A stretch of 64,000 nucleotides of DNA from Blautia glucerasea (GCF_013304385.1 NZ_JAAITU010000011.1:1-64000), one strand, 5' to 3'. Counted from the stretch's first letter, positions 1-7,926 are shown. Program-made: numbers and translations. Notes: a model not told the origin generated them from the sequence alone.

Positions 1-2
1 GG

Positions 3-254
3 ATTCAATTGATAAAACAGGAAGAGAGCTATACCAGCCAGTGCAGCCCGTTATCGCCAGACGTATCGAAAAGATATGCAGAAGCATCAAACCGAAAAGA
101 ACGGGGTATGTATATAACTGACGGAGTAAGATACAATGCAGATGCGGTAGGTGCGTTTAATATCCTGCGGAAATATCTTTCCGTATCCGGAAAACAGAAG
201 AAACTGTCCGTAACCGGACTAAAAAAGCCAGAAATAATAAAAGTAGCTGCATAG
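3..254 (+). mobile_element. tnpB: IS200/IS605-family tnpB, 3' end only (window-edge partial)
   Basis: This is the C-terminal part of a TnpB (OrfB) protein, the RNA-guided nuclease encoded by IS200/IS605-type elements. The reading frame is open from the window edge, so the gene begins upstream. The visible part carries the end of the zinc-finger region (YTSQCSP, with one Cys seen here) and the highly conserved last RuvC segment, RYNADAVGAFNILRKYL, in which the Asp of NADAVGA is the third catalytic acid. A short basic tail and a TAG stop at 252-254 follow. Whether the whole protein is intact cannot be judged. The folded sequence just downstream fits the element's right end. Confidence 0.85.
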
Positions 255-395
255 CCGGAAGGCAAGCAGTATTGGTGTCATGGACGCACCCTGAAAAAGG
301 CGGTATCCCGCCAGATTTCAGATGCTCTGGTAACTAAGTTGCCGAGTAGTTCACTAGTGACTGTTGCTTCTGAATCAGAAACGGTTTAATCAGCA
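255..395 (+). mobile_element. Probable right end of the IS605-type element with omega-RNA-like hairpins
   Basis: This non-coding stretch directly follows tnpB and holds several foldbacks. One is an extended stem at 291-321: CTGAAA pairs with TTTCAG, and GGCGG with CCGCC around a TATC loop. A second is the perfect 10-bp palindrome TCACTAGTGA at 351-360. A third is TTCTGA/TCAGAA around one A at 368-380. In this family the 3' end of tnpB and the right end are known to be transcribed as the guide (omega) RNA and to carry the subterminal hairpins recognised by TnpA. The exact cleavage point is not visible; it must lie before the ATPase stop codon at 400. Confidence 0.5.
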
Positions 396-399
396 GACG

Positions 400-1695
400 C
401 TAGATACAAAATGCTGCATAAAGGGGCACGATTTTTTTATTATCTTCCAGTCCAAAGTTCTTGGTGGAAAGTTTGATGGCATATTCAGGTTTGTAAGTAT
501 TCATATAGATTCTTAAACTTTTGGCTCTGGTGTTATCGGCAGATTTAACCTCAATCGGGATGAGCTGGCCGTTACGTTGGATAACAAAGTCAACTTCTGC
601 GCCACGTTCAGATTCCCAGTAATAGGTGTTATAGCCATTAATGGTAAGTTGTACATTGGCATAATTTTCTGCCATACCGCCTTTAAAATCGTTAATTTCA
701 TCCACCATATAAAGAATATCAGTGGCAGTTAAATCTTTTTTTGCACAGAGAAGCCCTAAATCTGAGACATAAATCTTGAATGAATCAATATCGCGATAGT
801 TTTCCAAAGGTTTTTTGATTTGTTCTGTTTTGTAAACTTGTGACACGATGCCGGATAAACAAAGCCATTCAATGGCATTTTCAAATTCTGAAGCTCGTCC
901 CCCTTTTTTGATCAGCTTATATTGGAAACGGGTATTCTTTTTGGAAAGCTGAACAGTGATGTTGTCATAGACAAGTCGGGTTTTCTTGATTTCATTTAAG
1001 TTATTATACTTACTCATATCGTTAAGATAACTTGCAAGTATTGTATCCTGTGTGTGCCGGACAAGAATGTAATCAGTTGTCTGGGCGAACTGCATCACAC
1101 ATTCTGGCATACCGCCAACAACAAGATACTGGCGGTAGAGTTCAATTGCCATATCATGCAGGGCAGAGGGTAACGGTGTATTGGTGTTGAAACATTTTTG
1201 AATCCGCTTCACCAGATCTTTCTGACCGAGAGCCAACATAAATTCCTCCATATCCATAGGATAAAGAGTTTTTATATCAACCTTTCCTACAGGAAAAGAG
1301 AACTTAGTCCTGTTGACTGCCACGCCCAGTAAACTGCCAGCCACGATAATGTGATAATCAGGAGCATTTTCGCAAAAATATTTGAGAGAAGTCAATGCTC
1401 TTTCGCAGAGTTGAACTTCATCGAATACAATCAATGTTTTTTCTTTTACAATGGTCTGGTTTGCAATATGAGATAGAATGGGTATCAGATAATCAGGACT
1501 AATATTTTCGTCAAATGTTTCGTTCAATTTCGGATTTGTTTCAAAATTGAAATATGCCACATTTTCATAGTGGGTACGTCCAAATTCGAGAATGGAGTAA
1601 GTTTTTCCAACCTGCCTTGCACCTTGTAAAATAAGAGGCTTGCGATATTGGCTTTTTTTCCAGGATTCTAAGAAATTTGTGATTTTTCTGTACAT
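400..1695 (-). CDS. AAA-type ATP-binding protein with DUF4143 domain
   Basis: This 431-residue protein belongs to the AAA_14/DUF4143 family of archaeal-type ATPases, which are abundant in gut anaerobes and have no settled function. The N-terminal P-loop GARQVGKT lies at residues 25-32 and the Walker B strand LIVFDEV at 88-94. The C-terminal part is DUF4143 and ends in a PD-(D/E)XK-like core in which EVDFVI is followed by IPIEVKS, resembling a nuclease fold. Length is normal for the family and the C-terminus (PLYAAFCI) looks complete. A GGGAGGG ribosome site lies about 10 bases before the ATG at 1695. The gene is convergent with the tnpB remnant and divergent from the XRE module. Family assignment is firm; the biological role is unknown. 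Confidence 0.85.
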   Translation of the reverse strand: MYRKITNFLESWKKSQYRKPLILQGARQVGKTYSILEFGRTHYENVAYFNFETNPKLNETFDENISPDYLIPILSHIANQTIVKEKTLIVFDEVQLCERALTSLKYFCENAPDYHIIVAGSLLGVAVNRTKFSFPVGKVDIKTLYPMDMEEFMLALGQKDLVKRIQKCFNTNTPLPSALHDMAIELYRQYLVVGGMPECVMQFAQTTDYILVRHTQDTILASYLNDMSKYNNLNEIKKTRLVYDNITVQLSKKNTRFQYKLIKKGGRASEFENAIEWLCLSGIVSQVYKTEQIKKPLENYRDIDSFKIYVSDLGLLCAKKDLTATDILYMVDEINDFKGGMAENYANVQLTINGYNTYYWESERGAEVDFVIQRNGQLIPIEVKSADNTRAKSLRIYMNTYKPEYAIKLSTKNFGLEDNKKIVPLYAAFCI

Positions 1696-1881
1696 GATCA
1701 GCCCTCCCAGTTTAATTGTATCAAATATATCATATCAGATATTCGTGTGAAAATCAATAAAATAAAAAGCTAAAATAGCACCATAATACACGAATAACAA
1801 TCAAAAAAATGCGTTAAATGACATGAAAGATAGAATCGATGCACATAGATATGATATTGCTTTTTGGAAGGGACCATAAAA

Positions 1882-1915
1882 ATTATTAAAACCATTATTA
1901 AAACCTTATTAAAAC
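1882..1915. repeat. AT-rich 12-bp direct repeats upstream of the XRE promoter
   Basis: ATTATTAAAACC occurs at 1882-1893 and again at 1894-1905. A close third copy, TTATTAAAAC, follows at 1906-1915. The array ends a few bases before the -35 hexamer at 1919. It could be an UP-element-like A/T tract or an iteron-type protein site. Only the repetition is seen directly. Confidence 0.6.
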
Positions 1916-1918
1916 ATG

Positions 1919-1947
1919 TTGACAAGTATATTTGTCAATGTTATATT
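1919..1947 (+). promoter_or_regulatory. Sigma-A promoter of the XRE-DUF3169 operon
   Basis: A consensus -35 TTGACA (1919-1924) is separated by exactly 17 bp from a -10 TATATT (1942-1947). The -35 element is also the left arm of a palindromic operator, so a bound repressor would block RNA polymerase. No other good promoter precedes the small regulator gene at 2114. Confidence 0.7.
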
Positions 1948-1990
1948 GAATGACAAGAAAAGTTGTCAAAATGACAAAAATACAAGTCAT
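1919..1990. promoter_or_regulatory. Three operator-like palindromes of TGACA/TGTCA type
   Basis: Site 1 is TTGACAA-6-TTGTCAA at 1919-1938. Site 2 is TGACAA-6-TTGTCA at 1951-1968. Site 3 is a looser ATGAC-10-GTCAT at 1971-1990. Their centres are about 31 and 21 bp apart, close to three and two helical turns. Site 1 covers the -35 and spacer, and site 2 covers the expected transcription start. The layout fits cooperative autorepression by the XRE protein encoded downstream; that link is inferred. Confidence 0.65.
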
Positions 1991-2030
1991 GTATAGAAGA
2001 CAACAAAAGAAAAGAAAAAGAAAAGACCAA

Positions 2031-2100
2031 CAAAAGAAAAGGAACAAAAGAAAAGGAACAAAAGAAAAGGAACAAAAGAAAAGGAACAAAAGAAAGGGAA
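2031..2100 (+). repeat. Polypurine 14-bp tandem repeat in the 5' leader
   Basis: The unit CAAAAGAAAAGGAA is repeated five times head to tail, at 2031, 2045, 2059, 2073 and 2087. The last copy differs by one base. A degenerate purine tract precedes it. The array ends immediately before the ribosome site GGGAGG (2101-2106). It is transcribed as part of the leader of the 72-aa regulator and contains several weak Shine-Dalgarno-like GGAA motifs. Confidence 0.9.
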
Positions 2101-2113
2101 GGGAGGAACATGA

Positions 2114-2332
2114 ATGCCGTTGGTGAATCACCTGAAGGAACAAAGAGCCAGGCTTGGAATCAATCAGGCACAGATGGGGAAGCTTGCAGGAGTATCCCGA
2201 CAGACCATCAGCCTGATCGAAAGAGGCGACTATTCCCCATCGGTAACACTTGCCCTGAAGCTGGCACAGATCTGTCAGGTTCAGGTGGAGGATATATTCA
2301 GCTATTTGGAGGATGAAGATGAAGAAGGATAA
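2114..2332 (+). CDS. XRE-family HTH transcriptional regulator (72 aa)
   Basis: This compact Cro/CI-type DNA-binding protein consists almost entirely of one helix-turn-helix: residues 5-60 carry the QAQMGKLAGVSRQTISLIERG signature region and the usual SPSVTLALKLAQ helix. A short acidic tail follows. The start is set by GGGAGG at 2101-2106; an overlapping ATG at 2110 is in another frame. The gene overlaps the DUF3169 gene by 20 bp, implying translational coupling. Regulators of this size paired with DUF3169 proteins are common in Firmicutes. It most likely binds the TGACA/TGTCA palindromes in its own promoter. Confidence 0.88.
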   Translation: MPLVNHLKEQRARLGINQAQMGKLAGVSRQTISLIERGDYSPSVTLALKLAQICQVQVEDIFSYLEDEDEEG

Positions 2333-3131
2333 AGTAAATAAAAGAAAGATGAATACCTATTTGAAATATGGGCTGATCATGCTGGCGGCAATGATCTTCG
2401 GAGGTTTTCTTGGCGGTGGGATGAGCTATCTGAATCATGGGGCGCCATTGGGACAGACCATCCAGGATGCAGCACAGATGCTTGTTTTGGGGATTCGTGA
2501 AAGGATGTTTTTCATCCTTCTGATCCTGTTTGTTGCTTGTATTATCTGGAATGAATGGGCACTGCATCAGATGAAAGCAATCGAACAGCGGCTGGAAGCC
2601 GTAGAGGAAGAGGATGAGAATGACCGGTTGGAGTATGACCTGGATCGGATCTATGGCATTACCAATATTGTACATAATATTTTTATGATCCTGGACATTC
2701 TGATTTTAAGCACCAGCTATTCCGCTCATTATATTGATACAGTGGAAGACTGGCAGGCATATTTTTGGTTAGCAGGGATGGTAGTTTTTGTAATTACTTT
2801 TTTATATATTGGTATTGGCCAGATCAGGGTAATTAAGCGTATCCAGAGGATTTATCCTCAGAAGAAGGGGGATCCGGCATCAAGGAAGTTTGCCCGGCAA
2901 TGGCTGGAGAGCTGTGACGAGGCCGAAAAGGAAGCAATTTACCAGGGTAGCTACAAGGCCTATATGTGTATTATCAGGCTGCTTCCCATCCTGACAGCGT
3001 TGGCGATGGTATTCCAGATGATCTGGAATACAGGGATCATGGCAATCGTAATGCTGGCAATTGTCTGGATGGTGGTGAGCATCACCTACTGTAAAGGTTG
3101 TATGATGAAAAAGGGAGAGAAGCTTCGATAA
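2313..3131 (+). CDS. DUF3169 family membrane protein
   Basis: This 272-residue polytopic membrane protein has hydrophobic segments near residues 14-35, 63-83, 117-135, 148-170 and two close together near the C-terminus (about 225-262). A charged acidic stretch (EAVEEEDEND) separates the second and third. Its general character and its position behind a small XRE regulator match DUF3169, a family of unknown function. It overlaps the regulator and lies 50 bp before the M50-like protease gene, so the four or five genes to 6511 probably form one transcript. A role as sensor, immunity or accessory membrane protein is possible but unproven. Confidence 0.75.
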   Translation: MKMKKDKVNKRKMNTYLKYGLIMLAAMIFGGFLGGGMSYLNHGAPLGQTIQDAAQMLVLGIRERMFFILLILFVACIIWNEWALHQMKAIEQRLEAVEEEDENDRLEYDLDRIYGITNIVHNIFMILDILILSTSYSAHYIDTVEDWQAYFWLAGMVVFVITFLYIGIGQIRVIKRIQRIYPQKKGDPASRKFARQWLESCDEAEKEAIYQGSYKAYMCIIRLLPILTALAMVFQMIWNTGIMAIVMLAIVWMVVSITYCKGCMMKKGEKLR

Positions 3132-3181
3132 GCGGCAATCATGGGTATTAACCATAAATATATTGTAGGAAGGAAAAAGGA

Positions 3182-4393
3182 ATGAAAAAGAAAAATAAAA
3201 AGAAATGGCTGTCTACGTTTGTAGGTGGATTGCTTGGATTTGCTGTGGGTGCAGCAGGCGGTCTTCTAATGGTTAAGATAGCGGATAAAACCGACAGTAT
3301 TAGAAATGGGGGCATGTGGACATTTGTGCTGAATATTTTGATCATGCTGGGGGCAATTTATGCCAGTATGTTTTTACATATTCTGGTGCATGAAGGAGGT
3401 CATCTTGCATTTGGCCTGCTCACCGGATATAAGTTTAGTTCTTTCAGGATCGGGAGCAGGATCCTGTTAAAAACAGAGCAGGGATTTCAATGGAAGAAGC
3501 TGCATATCCCAGGGACAGCCGGGCAGTGCCTGCTGGATCCACCGGAGCTGATCAATGGGAAAATGCCGTATGTGTTGTACAATTTGGGCGGTGTTTTGAT
3601 GAATTTTCTGGTGTCCCTGATCTGTTTTGTGATCGGTCTGGCACTTTGGAAGCCGCATCCATATGCAGCAGAATGCCTCCTGATCATTGCCTTAATGGGG
3701 TGCGCTTTTATACTTTTGAATGGGATTCCAGCAGTTATGGGGGGAATGCCCAATGATGGCTATAATGCCTGGACGATCCGAAAGTTTCCAGGGGCTTTGC
3801 GTGCCTTCAGAATCCAGATGCAGATCAACCAGGAGGTTTCCAGAGGCAGAAGGCTGAAAGAACTGCCGGAGGAATGGTTTCAGATGCCGTCAGATGAAGA
3901 TATGCAAAATCCTTTGTCTGCTGCAATTGGGGTTTTTGTATGCAACAGGCTGATGGATGAACATAGATTTGAAGAAGCAGATCAGCAGATAGAAAAGTTG
4001 CTGCACACTGAAAACGGGATCATTGACCTGCACAGAAAGCTGTTGGCTTGTGATGGGATCCTGTGTCAGCTGTTAGGAGAGAGAAATGAAGGAGTTCTGG
4101 ATGGACTTCTGGATAAAGAACAGCTGAAGTTTATGAAAGCTTTTGGGAAAAGCCTTCTGTCTGTGACACGCACCCAGTATGGACTTGCGCTTTTGAAGGA
4201 CCAGGACACGGAAAAGGGAGAGGAGCTTCGGAAGAGGTTTGAAAAACAGGCAAAAGTATATCCATATGAATCCGATATTCAGTCTGAAAGAGAACTGATG
4301 GATCAGATAGATATAAGCTTCAAAGAGCAAACAGGGCAGACGATCGGCCCGGAAAAGGAGATTATGTATGAAACTGGAAGTAAGAGATCTTAG
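3182..4393 (+). CDS. M50-like intramembrane zinc metalloprotease
   Basis: This 403-residue membrane protein carries the zinc-protease motif HEGGH at residues 70-74 inside a predicted transmembrane helix. Further on, a PNDG-containing segment (NGIPAVMGGMPNDG) resembles the second metal-ligand motif of site-2 proteases. Hydrophobic segments lie at about 12-33, 48-70, 130-152 and 165-185. The C-terminal 200 residues are soluble and predicted cytosolic. The gene has an AAGGAAAAAGGA ribosome site. It lies between the DUF3169 gene and an ABC exporter, whose ATPase gene it overlaps by 26 bp. Its substrate could be a peptide or an anti-sigma-like factor; nothing in the window identifies it. Confidence 0.75.
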   Translation: MKKKNKKKWLSTFVGGLLGFAVGAAGGLLMVKIADKTDSIRNGGMWTFVLNILIMLGAIYASMFLHILVHEGGHLAFGLLTGYKFSSFRIGSRILLKTEQGFQWKKLHIPGTAGQCLLDPPELINGKMPYVLYNLGGVLMNFLVSLICFVIGLALWKPHPYAAECLLIIALMGCAFILLNGIPAVMGGMPNDGYNAWTIRKFPGALRAFRIQMQINQEVSRGRRLKELPEEWFQMPSDEDMQNPLSAAIGVFVCNRLMDEHRFEEADQQIEKLLHTENGIIDLHRKLLACDGILCQLLGERNEGVLDGLLDKEQLKFMKAFGKSLLSVTRTQYGLALLKDQDTEKGEELRKRFEKQAKVYPYESDIQSERELMDQIDISFKEQTGQTIGPEKEIMYETGSKRS

Positions 4394-5285
4394 AAAAAGC
4401 TTTGGCGGAAATGAAGTGCTGCATGGAATTTCTTTTTCTGTGGAAAGCGGAAATGCACTGGGGCTGCTGGGAAGGAACGGAGCCGGGAAAACAACCACTA
4501 TCCGTATTCTTATGAACGTATTTAAGGGAAATGCAGGATCAGTTCTGCTGGATGGCAAGTCCTTCGACCCGGCAAAGCACCAGATTGGATATATGCCAGA
4601 GGAGAGAGGATTATACCCAAAGAAAACCGTTAGTGAACAGCTGATATATCTTGGAATGCTTCGTGGCCTAAGCGCAAAGAAAGCCAAGGAAAATATGAAA
4701 AAATGGCTGGCTAAAATGGAGGTGTCAGAGTATGAGAACCGGAAGCTGGAAACTCTTTCAAAAGGAAATCAGCAGAAGGTACAGCTGGCGCAGACCCTGA
4801 TCACAGATCCAAAGATCATTATCCTGGATGAACCTTTTTCAGGGTTGGATCCGGTAAATTCCCAGATCCTGAAAGATGTGATCAGTGAACAGATCCAGCA
4901 GGGAAAGCTGGTGATCTTTTCCAGCCATCAGATGAGTTATGTAGAGGAATTCTGCCAGCAGATCGCCATCCTGAATCATGGGGATGTGGTTTTGTCCGGA
5001 GAATTGAAGGAGATCAAAAGGGAGTTTGGGCGGGACCGCCTGGTGGTATCCAGTCTTGAAGAAACACCAGAGGAACTGGCACACAGGTTACGTGATACTT
5101 TTGCCGATCTTCTTGAAGTAGAAAAGGTACAGAAGGATCGTCTGATCATCAGGAAAAAAGCTTCAGATGCAAAGCTTAAGATCCTGGAAAGGCTTGTAGA
5201 GCAAGATGTGGATCTGGAATTTTTCGGCATGTATGAGCCGTCTTTGAATGACATTTTTGTGGAGAAAGCAGGTGACGAGGCATGA
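4368..5285 (+). CDS. ABC transporter ATP-binding protein, NatA/YhaQ type
   Basis: This 305-residue ABC ATPase has Walker A GRNGAGKT at residues 35-42, the signature SKGNQQKVQLAQ near 131-142, Walker B IIILDEP at 150-156 and an H-loop in FSSHQM. The roughly 90-residue C-terminal extension is typical of exporters of the NatA/YhaQ and drug or antimicrobial-peptide class. It overlaps the protease gene upstream by 26 bp and the permease gene downstream by 4 bp (ATGA), so the three are probably translated together. It should pair with the permease at 5282 to export Na+ or a small toxic molecule; the substrate is unknown. Confidence 0.9.
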   Translation: MKLEVRDLRKSFGGNEVLHGISFSVESGNALGLLGRNGAGKTTTIRILMNVFKGNAGSVLLDGKSFDPAKHQIGYMPEERGLYPKKTVSEQLIYLGMLRGLSAKKAKENMKKWLAKMEVSEYENRKLETLSKGNQQKVQLAQTLITDPKIIILDEPFSGLDPVNSQILKDVISEQIQQGKLVIFSSHQMSYVEEFCQQIAILNHGDVVLSGELKEIKREFGRDRLVVSSLEETPEELAHRLRDTFADLLEVEKVQKDRLIIRKKASDAKLKILERLVEQDVDLEFFGMYEPSLNDIFVEKAGDEA

Positions 5286-6511
5286 AAAAATTTTGGACTA
5301 TATTAAGGTTTGAGCTAAACAATTACTTTAAAAGTAAAGGTTTTCTGACTGTCACGGTACTTCTTACCCTGGTGCTTATGGGTGTGATCATTGTTCCAAC
5401 TATGGTTCCGGGGCTTTTGGGAGACGATAAAGTTTCTGAAAGCAGCACCGATTCAGGTGAACAGGCAGATACACTGGGTATTTGTGTGAAGACAGATCAG
5501 ATTACAGACGTAGACAGCCTGCTTTCAGGTATGTGGGCGAATTGGGAAACATATCAGGATGAGAGCAGCCTGAAAAAGGCTGTAAAGGACCAGGATGTTC
5601 AGGCTGGTTTTATCCTGAACAGTCTTTCAGATGTTTCCTATGTGGTAAATAATAAGGAACTGTATGACAGCTATCAGGATGCCTTTGTCAGCACACTGGA
5701 GGCTTATGAGACACAGCAGTATCTGATGGCAAAAGGACTTTCAGAGGAAGAAATTGTATCTGCTGAAAACATAAATATAAACGTTACTACAGATATTTTG
5801 GGAAAAGACAGTGCATCCAATTACGGATATACTTATATCCTGGTGTTCCTTGTATATTTCCTGATCATTTTTTATGGACAGATGATCGCAACATCCGTTA
5901 CCTCCGAAAAAAGCAACCGTGCTATTGAGATCCTGGTAACAAGTGTAGATTCTAACAGTTTGATCTTTGGCAAGGTTTTGGCAGGTGCGCTTGCTGGCCT
6001 GGTCCAGGCATTGGTGATCCTTGGTGGTTCATTTGGAGCATACGCAGCTGTTAAGGAAAAGTGGGGCGGGATCCTGGATCCTTTGTTTGATATTCCGGCC
6101 AGAGTATTTGTTGCTTATGCATTCTTTGCAATTGCAAGTTATCTGTTATACGCATTTTTGTTTGGGGCACTTGGAGCACTTGTTTCCAAGACAGAGGATA
6201 TCAGCAAGGTATCCGGACCAGTGACAATGCTTTATGTGATTTCCTTCCTGGCAGCTATTTTTGGAATGAATGACTGTGACGGGCTTATGATCAAAGTAGC
6301 TTCATTTATACCATTTACCTCCGGAAATGCTATGTTCATCCGTGTGGCTATGGGTAGTGTGGCTGCTTGGGAAATCATCCTTTCCGGTGGACTTTTGGTT
6401 GCTTCCTGCGTATTGGCCGGAGTGCTGGCTGCTAAACTGTTCCGGTATGGGACCCTTCATTATGGCAATCCTCTGAAGATCACAACTGCATTAAAAAATA
6501 TGAAAATGTAA
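5282..6511 (+). CDS. ABC transporter permease, NatB/YhaP type
   Basis: This 409-residue ABC-2 type permease has one N-terminal transmembrane segment (about 19-42), a large extracytoplasmic domain of some 140 residues, and a C-terminal block of five or six helices starting near residue 180. This is the NatB/YhaP topology. The start overlaps the ATPase stop in an ATGA junction. As partner of the ATPase at 4368 it completes an exporter within the XRE-DUF3169-M50 operon. A structured inverted repeat follows at 6553-6623, probably marking the operon's end or the next leader. Confidence 0.88.
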   Translation: MKKFWTILRFELNNYFKSKGFLTVTVLLTLVLMGVIIVPTMVPGLLGDDKVSESSTDSGEQADTLGICVKTDQITDVDSLLSGMWANWETYQDESSLKKAVKDQDVQAGFILNSLSDVSYVVNNKELYDSYQDAFVSTLEAYETQQYLMAKGLSEEEIVSAENININVTTDILGKDSASNYGYTYILVFLVYFLIIFYGQMIATSVTSEKSNRAIEILVTSVDSNSLIFGKVLAGALAGLVQALVILGGSFGAYAAVKEKWGGILDPLFDIPARVFVAYAFFAIASYLLYAFLFGALGALVSKTEDISKVSGPVTMLYVISFLAAIFGMNDCDGLMIKVASFIPFTSGNAMFIRVAMGSVAAWEIILSGGLLVASCVLAGVLAAKLFRYGTLHYGNPLKITTALKNMKM

Positions 6512-6552
6512 GGTATATATTGCTGAAATAAGCATATCCTGATAACAGAGTC

Positions 6553-6623
6553 ATGAAAGGGGATGCTGTAAGATCACGCAGATGTTTTAATCTGTTAAAA
6601 GATTTTACAGACATCCCTTTCAT
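6553..6623 (+). other. Large imperfect inverted repeat in the leader of the DMT gene
   Basis: About 20 bases from 6554 (TGAAAGGGGATG...) pair with 6601-6622 (...ACATCCCTTTCA) with two small bulges. An inner hairpin, CAGAT/ATCTG, sits at 6579-6594. No T-tract follows, so it is not an ordinary intrinsic terminator. It ends about 25 bases before the ATG at 6647. It could be a leader regulatory element or a degenerate terminator. Confidence 0.5.
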
Positions 6624-6646
6624 TAAAGATCTGTGGAGGAAGGAAT

Positions 6647-7081
6647 ATGTGGGGATTTCTTGCAGCACTGTTGTCAGGAGCACTTATGAGTATACAGGGG
6701 GTATTTAATACAGAAGTCACCAAACAATCCAGCCTTTGGGTATCTACCGGATGGGTGCAGCTTTCAGCATTTCTGGTATGTGTGGCAGCATGGCTTTTTT
6801 CGGGGAGAGACAGTGTATCGGTTTTGTGGCAGGTCAGTCCTAAATATATGCTTCTTGGAGGCGTGATCGGAGCATTTATTACAGTGACCGTGATCCAGAG
6901 TATGGGAGCCCTTGGTCCGGCTAAGGCAGTTATGGTGATTGTTGTATCTCAGCTGGCAGTTGCATATATGATTGAATTGTTGGGCATATTTGGTGTGGAA
7001 AAGCAGCCTTTTGAGTGGAGAAAGATTATGGGAATGCTGATCTGTGCAGCCGGAATCGTTATTTTTAAGTGGCAAAATTAA
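6647..7081 (+). CDS. DMT-family transporter, YdcZ (DUF606) type
   Basis: This 144-residue, very hydrophobic protein has five predicted transmembrane helices and the YdcZ/DUF606 pattern: an N-terminal GALMSIQGVFNTE-like motif and a central GGVIGAFITV segment. The family belongs to the drug/metabolite transporter superfamily and normally works as dimers or tandem pairs; only one copy is present here. The start follows GGAGGAAGGA. The gene stands between the ABC exporter operon and the competence genes with its own structured leader. The substrate is unknown. Confidence 0.82.
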   Translation: MWGFLAALLSGALMSIQGVFNTEVTKQSSLWVSTGWVQLSAFLVCVAAWLFSGRDSVSVLWQVSPKYMLLGGVIGAFITVTVIQSMGALGPAKAVMVIVVSQLAVAYMIELLGIFGVEKQPFEWRKIMGMLICAAGIVIFKWQN

Positions 7082-7173
7082 GAGATTGGTATTGTAAAAG
7101 TACAGATCTTTCGTTAAAATAAGAATGAGTAGCGGGGAGCCTGCCATGCTTTGTTATGGGAGGAGAACCGAAA

Positions 7174-7926
7174 ATGAAAAGAAAACCTTTAGAACCGGGG
7201 AAATATTTCTGCTTTTTTTTCAGTGTGATTTTCATCAGCTGTGTACTTACAGGATGCAGCAGGAGAGATGATCTTTTCCAGGAGGGTTCCCAGGAGATGG
7301 CCGATGAAGAAGAATTTCAGATCACCGACCAGGAGACTGCAAATACACAGGTTCCTGTTTCGGAGGCAGCCATCACAGAATCTGCTGTACTTGCAGAAGT
7401 TTCTCAGGGACCGGAAGAGATTTATGTGGATGTTTCTGGTGCTGTGGTCAGTCCGGGAGTATACTGTCTGGATGCAGGCAGCCGGATATTTCAAGCTATA
7501 GAAGCAGCAGGAGGATGCACAACGGAAGCTGCCCCCGTGTGTCTGAACCAGGCAGCAGAGCTTTCAGATGGACAGAAGGTGTACGTTCCTACTGTGCAGG
7601 AAGCAGAAGATGTGGTAGCTGGAAATGGCACGGGTAGCAATGCAGGAAATTTATGGGATCTGGGTACACAGTCATCTGTAACAGGACAGACGTCACAGGG
7701 TACAGGGCAGGTATCAGAGGATACCGGTACAGGGAAGGTTAATATTAATACAGCAGACAAAGAGCTGCTGACCACACTGCCTGGTGTGGGAAGTTCCAAG
7801 GCAGATGCCATCCTTGCATATCGTCAGGATCAGGGAGGATTTTCTTCCATTGAAGAGATCATGAATGTGGAAGGGATCAAGGAAGGTGTTTTTGCCAGGA
7901 TCAAAGACAGGATTTCCGTAGATTAA
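7174..7926 (+). CDS. comEA: ComEA-type DNA-binding lipoprotein (SLBB + helix-hairpin-helix)
   Basis: This protein should bind incoming double-stranded DNA at the cell surface. From the chosen start it has 250 residues. A lipobox LTGC ends at Cys28, suggesting a lipid anchor, whereas B. subtilis ComEA has a transmembrane anchor. A low-complexity linker precedes an SLBB domain (IYVDVSGAVVSPGVY), a second Ser/Thr/Gly-rich linker, and a C-terminal double helix-hairpin-helix with VNINTA and LPGVGSSKADAIL. An in-frame ATG at 7156 lies upstream, but GGGAGGAG at 7158-7165 points to 7174. ComEC is encoded four genes downstream, so the DNA-uptake genes flank a two-component system. Confidence 0.88.
   Translation: MKRKPLEPGKYFCFFFSVIFISCVLTGCSRRDDLFQEGSQEMADEEEFQITDQETANTQVPVSEAAITESAVLAEVSQGPEEIYVDVSGAVVSPGVYCLDAGSRIFQAIEAAGGCTTEAAPVCLNQAAELSDGQKVYVPTVQEAEDVVAGNGTGSNAGNLWDLGTQSSVTGQTSQGTGQVSEDTGTGKVNINTADKELLTTLPGVGSSKADAILAYRQDQGGFSSIEEIMNVEGIKEGVFARIKDRISVD

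Noticed and set aside
2031-2100. Tandem repeats considered as an origin iteron array
   Set aside because: Polypurine units without DnaA-box-like TTATCCACA, no replication gene nearby, and a direct link to a ribosome site.
1898-2143. Minus-strand frame opposite the polypurine repeat (Phe/Leu/Ser-rich)
   Set aside because: It is the complement of a purine tandem array, has no ribosome site or domain, and lies over the XRE promoter.
4073-4687. Minus-strand frame across the protease/ABC ATPase junction
   Set aside because: Opposite two well-supported overlapping genes, with no motif.
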